A stretch of DNA of 8,886 bases, from assembly GCA_021129615.1 (NCBI GenBank), contig JAJOKY010000004.1:1-8886 (forward strand), written 5' to 3'. Positions 6,921-8,886 of this stretch are shown one piece after another. The translations under genes and the position numbers were made by a program. Positions within the stretch are counted from its first letter, which is position 1; each line of letters starts with the position of its first letter. This stretch comes from Minisyncoccota bacterium (GTDB lineage: Bacteria > Patescibacteriota > Minisyncoccia > Minisyncoccales > CSSED10-335). Below the pieces are notes generated by a model. That model did not search any database. It saw only the letters and a program-made list of their open reading frames with translations, and was not told where the DNA came from.

Positions 6921-8444
6921 CTATTTAGCATATTGAATAGCCCTACTCTCTCTTATGACATTTACTTTTATCTCACCAGGATATTTTAATTCATTATGAA
7001 TCCTAGACGCTACCTCTTTTGCTAAGTTGCTAGCTTGAAGATCGTCTATTTCTCTTGGATTAACAAGTATTCTTATCTCTCTTCCAGCTGCAATTGCATA
7101 AGACTTCTCTATCCCCTTAAAAGAATTAGCTATCTCTTCTAGGTCCCCCAGTCTTTTAAGATAATTTTCAAGATTATCTTTCCTCGCACCAGGCCTAGCC
7201 CCAGATATAGCATCAGCCGTTTGAACTATTATTGCTTCTGTACTTTCATAAGGATACTCCTCATGGTGAGACTTTACAGCACTAATAATTTTAGCACTTA
7301 TCCCAAACTTCTCTAAAACCTTAGCCCCTATTTCGGCATGAGATCCTTCAACTTGATGATCAAGAGCTTTCCCTATATCATGAAGCAGTCCCGCTTTTCT
7401 GGCATCAGCCACATTTACCCCAATTTCAGCTGCAAGTCCTGCTGCCAAAAAGCTGACCTCTATAGAATGAAGTAATACATTCTGCCCATAGCTAGTCCTG
7501 AACTTTAACCTCCCTATTAATTTAACTAATCTAGGGTCTAATCCGACTATGCCTGCCTCGTATACTGCGGCCTCCCCTGCGTCCTTAATCTGTTTCACTA
7601 TCTCTCCTTCAGCCCACTTTACTGTGCTCTCTATTCTAGCAGGTTGTATCCTCCCGTCTCTTATCAATTTCTCAAGAGCCGTCTTAGCTATCTGTCTTTT
7701 CACAGGATCAAATCCAGATATAATAACTACCTCAGGAGTATCATCTACTATAATCTCAACGCCAGTTGCTTTTTCTAGCGCCTTAATATTTCTTCCCTCT
7801 TTCCCAATAACCCTCCCCTTTATGTCATCCCCAGGAAGACTAACTGTGCTTGTAGTAATTTCATGAGTATGGTCAATGGTACATTTTTGGATAACAGTAG
7901 ATAGTATCTCCTTAGCTCTTTCTTCATATTTTTCCCATCCATTCTTTTCAATTTCTCTTATTTTAGCCAAAATCTCTTCAGAGTTTTTTTGTTTCGCAAT
8001 GGATATTATCTCAAGCTTGGCGTCTTCCTCAGTAATGCCAGCAATTCTTTCAATCTTTTTCTTAATCTCTTTCTCAGACTCTTCTATATTAGATTTAATA
8101 ATTTTTAATTTTTCAATCTTTTTATTAAATTCCGTTTCTCTTTTTTCGTATTCAATATACTTCTCATCTAGAGAATTCTCCCTTTTTAAAATTATTTTCT
8201 CCCTTCTTAGTATCTCTTGATTTCTCTCATTGATCTCCTTTTTAGCAGACTGAATAATAGACGATGCTTTTTCTAACGCTTCATCTTCTATTTTTACAGC
8301 CTCCTCTCCGCTTTTTTTTATCTTTCTCTGTATTTTCGCTTCAATTGTTTTATAGTTCTTTTTGGCTATAGACTGTCGTATATAATACCCAAAAACGCAA
8401 CCTAAAAAAATTGCTCCCATTACAGTCAAAACAGTTTCAATCAT
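6921..8444 (-). CDS. rny: Ribonuclease Y (membrane-anchored mRNA endonuclease)
   Basis: RNase Y is a membrane-tethered endoribonuclease that starts bulk mRNA decay in many bacteria lacking RNase E. The 507 aa product has the full layout. There is an N-terminal TM anchor at about 4-22 (TVLTVMGAIFLGCVFGYYI) and a long charged coiled coil (about 28-180). A KH domain with GxxG loop (GRVIGKEGRNIK, 210-221) comes next. An HD phosphohydrolase domain follows, with His326 (LLHSIEV), the HD pair His355-Asp356 in LLHDIGKALD, His369 in GSHAEIG, His393-His394 (SHHEEYP) and Asp411 (TADAISGARPGAR). The C-terminus GEIKVNVIRESRAIQYAK matches the conserved RNase Y ending. No metal-ligand residue is missing, so it should be active. 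It is the upstream neighbour of pilM, 65 nt away and on the same strand, but no functional tie to pili is shown by sequence. No Shine-Dalgarno sequence is seen before the ATG. Confidence 0.97.
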   Translation of the reverse strand: MIETVLTVMGAIFLGCVFGYYIRQSIAKKNYKTIEAKIQRKIKKSGEEAVKIEDEALEKASSIIQSAKKEINERNQEILRREKIILKRENSLDEKYIEYEKRETEFNKKIEKLKIIKSNIEESEKEIKKKIERIAGITEEDAKLEIISIAKQKNSEEILAKIREIEKNGWEKYEERAKEILSTVIQKCTIDHTHEITTSTVSLPGDDIKGRVIGKEGRNIKALEKATGVEIIVDDTPEVVIISGFDPVKRQIAKTALEKLIRDGRIQPARIESTVKWAEGEIVKQIKDAGEAAVYEAGIVGLDPRLVKLIGRLKFRTSYGQNVLLHSIEVSFLAAGLAAEIGVNVADARKAGLLHDIGKALDHQVEGSHAEIGAKVLEKFGISAKIISAVKSHHEEYPYESTEAIIVQTADAISGARPGARKDNLENYLKRLGDLEEIANSFKGIEKSYAIAAGREIRILVNPREIDDLQASNLAKEVASRIHNELKYPGEIKVNVIRESRAIQYAK

Positions 8445-8464
8445 AGTTTTTTGCTTTGACTTTT

Positions 8465-8470
8465 AGTATA
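8465..8470 (-). promoter_or_regulatory. Possible rny -10 element (TATACT)
   Basis: On the minus strand TATACT lies 20 nt before the rny ATG. It matches TATAAT at five of six positions, but the -35 region at suitable spacing (TTTAGC) is poor and there is no TG extension. If used, the rny leader would be about 14 nt. An alternative, better-spaced element lies further upstream at 8582-8610. Confidence 0.22.
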
Positions 8471-8550
8471 ACTACAAGTCACTAAAAGCTAAATAGTACT
8501 CTTATAGGAGTATGAGATTCTAAAATAGTAATTATCACTTCTCGCTAAAG

Positions 8551-8567
8551 GGCTTATACTAAAAGCC
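8551..8567. repeat. Short inverted repeat (GGCTT / AAGCC)
   Basis: GGCTT (8551-8555) and AAGCC (8563-8567) can form a 5-bp stem with a 7-nt loop. No T-run follows on either strand, apart from AT-rich DNA on the plus side, so it is a poor terminator. Within it, TTATACTAAAAG (8554-8565) is the exact inverse of CTTTTAGTATAA at 8460-8471 just before rny, giving a 12-bp inverted pair about 80 nt apart. Confidence 0.4.
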
Positions 8568-8581
8568 AAAATTTAAATTTA

Positions 8582-8610
8582 ATTATTAAATTGACTATAT
8601 CAGTTTTCAA
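8582..8610 (-). promoter_or_regulatory. Possible rny promoter (TTGAAA - 17 - AATAAT)
   Basis: Read on the minus strand, TTGAAA (8610-8605) and AATAAT (8587-8582) are separated by 17 nt. Each matches its sigma-70 consensus hexamer at five of six positions. Transcription would begin near 8575 and give rny an untranslated leader of about 130 nt that includes two short inverted repeats. The surrounding DNA is so AT-rich that a chance match is quite possible. It overlaps the plus-strand element at 8591-8618. Confidence 0.3.
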
Positions 8611-8618
8611 ACTATAAA
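8591..8618 (+). promoter_or_regulatory. Possible plus-strand promoter (TTGACT - 16 - TATAAA)
   Basis: TTGACT (8591-8596) and TATAAA (8613-8618) are spaced by 16 nt and each differs from the sigma-70 consensus at one position. It points away from rny into the gene-free right end, with a start expected near 8625. No protein gene follows. The only candidate product is a short RNA ending at the hairpin 8700-8750 and the T-rich stretch after it. Confidence 0.33.
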
Positions 8619-8699
8619 TCAATGATTTTCCCATACTTCTTGATTTTAGAAGATACAATAACCAATAACTAAAAGGGGAAGAGGAAAGAACGGATGAGA

Positions 8700-8760
8700 A
8701 GAAGAGAAAGAAATTGCAGAGGACAGGCCTCCGCAGATTTCTTCTCTTCTCTATTATTTT
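8700..8760 (+). terminator. Long imperfect hairpin followed by T-rich stretch
   Basis: The arms 8700-8722 and 8728-8750 pair over about 21 bp (9 + 5 + 3 + 4), interrupted by two single-base bulges and one A-C mismatch, around a 5-nt loop (ACAGG). The left arm is almost all purine (AGAAGAGAAAGAAAT) and the right arm pyrimidine. The plus strand continues with CTATTATTTTG, a weak T-tract, so a plus-strand Rho-independent terminator is one reading. The tract is interrupted by A residues, so it may instead be a structured intergenic repeat. The other strand has no T-run directly after the stem. Confidence 0.4.
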
Positions 8761-8856
8761 GAACGGAGCAGAGCGGAGTGAAGGATTTCGGAGAATCAGA
8801 ATTCAGGAAGAAAGGAAGAGGGGTAAGAGGGGAATTGCTTAATTATTTAATTTCGG

Positions 8857-8877
8857 ATTACGAATTACGAATTAGAA
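8857..8877. repeat. Tandem heptamer ATTACGA x2 plus ATTAGAA
   Basis: ATTACGA occurs at 8857-8863 and 8864-8870, followed by a degenerate third copy ATTAGAA at 8871-8877, close to the window edge. The reverse strand reads as AATTCGTAATTCGTAAT. From general knowledge, AATTCGTAATTCG-type stretches recur between genes in many environmental bacterial genomes, so this may be the edge of a dispersed intergenic repeat; I cannot count copies from this window. Confidence 0.5.
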
Positions 8878-8886
8878 TAGGAAAGA

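Larger units (their letters stand above)
8445..8886. other. Gene-free intergenic region upstream of rny
   Basis: No credible coding sequence is present on either strand. The three minus-strand frames entering from the right edge all hit stops within the first nine codons, and plus-strand openings are tiny. Composition changes sharply inside it. About 8445-8665 is AT-rich with promoter-like elements. About 8668-8835 is much richer in G and strongly purine-biased on the plus strand (AAAAGGGGAAGAGGAAAGAA, GAAGAAAGGAAGAGGGG), apart from the pyrimidine arm of the hairpin. About 8836-8886 is AT-rich again with the ATTACGA repeat. The octamer ACTAAAAG occurs on the plus strand at 8481, 8558 and 8668, and on the minus strand at 8467-8460. 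Confidence 0.6.

Noticed and set aside
7549..8220. Plus-strand ORFs of 105 and 114 codons opposite rny
   Set aside because: Antisense to the conserved KH/HD and coiled-coil regions of RNase Y; hydrophobic, Ser/Ile/Phe-rich composition is that expected from reverse reading of charged coiled-coil codons.
1..8444. Recoded TGA (code 25 or code 4)
   Set aside because: Eight complete genes have no in-frame TGA, tryptophans are TGG and glycines are GGN, so the standard code fits.
8694..8762. Small plus-strand ORF (22 codons) from an ATG in the purine block
   Set aside because: It runs through the hairpin, its composition follows the purine tract and stem arms, and there is no Shine-Dalgarno sequence or homology cue.
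8665..8886. CRISPR array or insertion sequence at the right end
   Set aside because: The repeats are 7-8 nt with no regular spacers, and there is no transposase or terminal inverted repeat pair in view.

Overview
The window reads as a piece of an AT-rich bacterial genome carrying a compact type IV pilus (T4P) assembly locus. The proteins look most like those of the Candidate Phyla Radiation/Patescibacteria (Parcubacteria-like). The reasons are a minimal pilus set with no secretin gene in view, short PilN and PilO, a small single-TM protein where PilP would sit, an absence of Shine-Dalgarno sequences and short intergenic gaps. The taxonomic call is inference; there is no rRNA here to settle it. 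The genetic code is standard (code 11): Trp is TGG, no gene has an in-frame TGA, and all eight visible stops are TAA or TAG.

All nine genes lie on the minus strand, so transcription runs right to left. From upstream to downstream they are: rny (RNase Y, 8444-6921), pilM (6855-5785), pilN (5771-5244), pilO (5235-4708), a small membrane protein with a GRTNPF motif (4705-4346), pilB (4303-2576), pilT (2560-1493), pilC (1481-288) and a type IV prepilin (229 to the left edge, cut off). Gaps from pilM to pilC are only 2-42 nt, which suggests one transcription unit. The largest gap (65 nt, rny to pilM) holds a weak promoter-like element, so the pilus genes may also be transcribed separately from rny. 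The operon probably continues past the left edge; the prepilin peptidase gene (pilD) is not in the window.

The genes form a working machine. The prepilin is the fibre subunit. PilC is the inner-membrane platform. PilB powers extension and PilT powers retraction. PilM (actin-like, cytoplasmic), PilN and PilO (bitopic) form the alignment complex, with the small protein perhaps standing in for PilP. RNase Y is a membrane-anchored mRNA endonuclease; its link to the pilus genes is positional only.

The right 442 nt (8445-8886) has no gene. It holds opposed promoter-like elements, short inverted repeats, a repeated ACTAAAAG octamer, a purine-rich tract with a long imperfect hairpin (8700-8750), and an ATTACGA tandem repeat at the edge. 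It is the least explained part of the window. No clearly new multi-gene system is visible; the best leads are the small GRTNPF protein and a possible small RNA in the right intergenic region.
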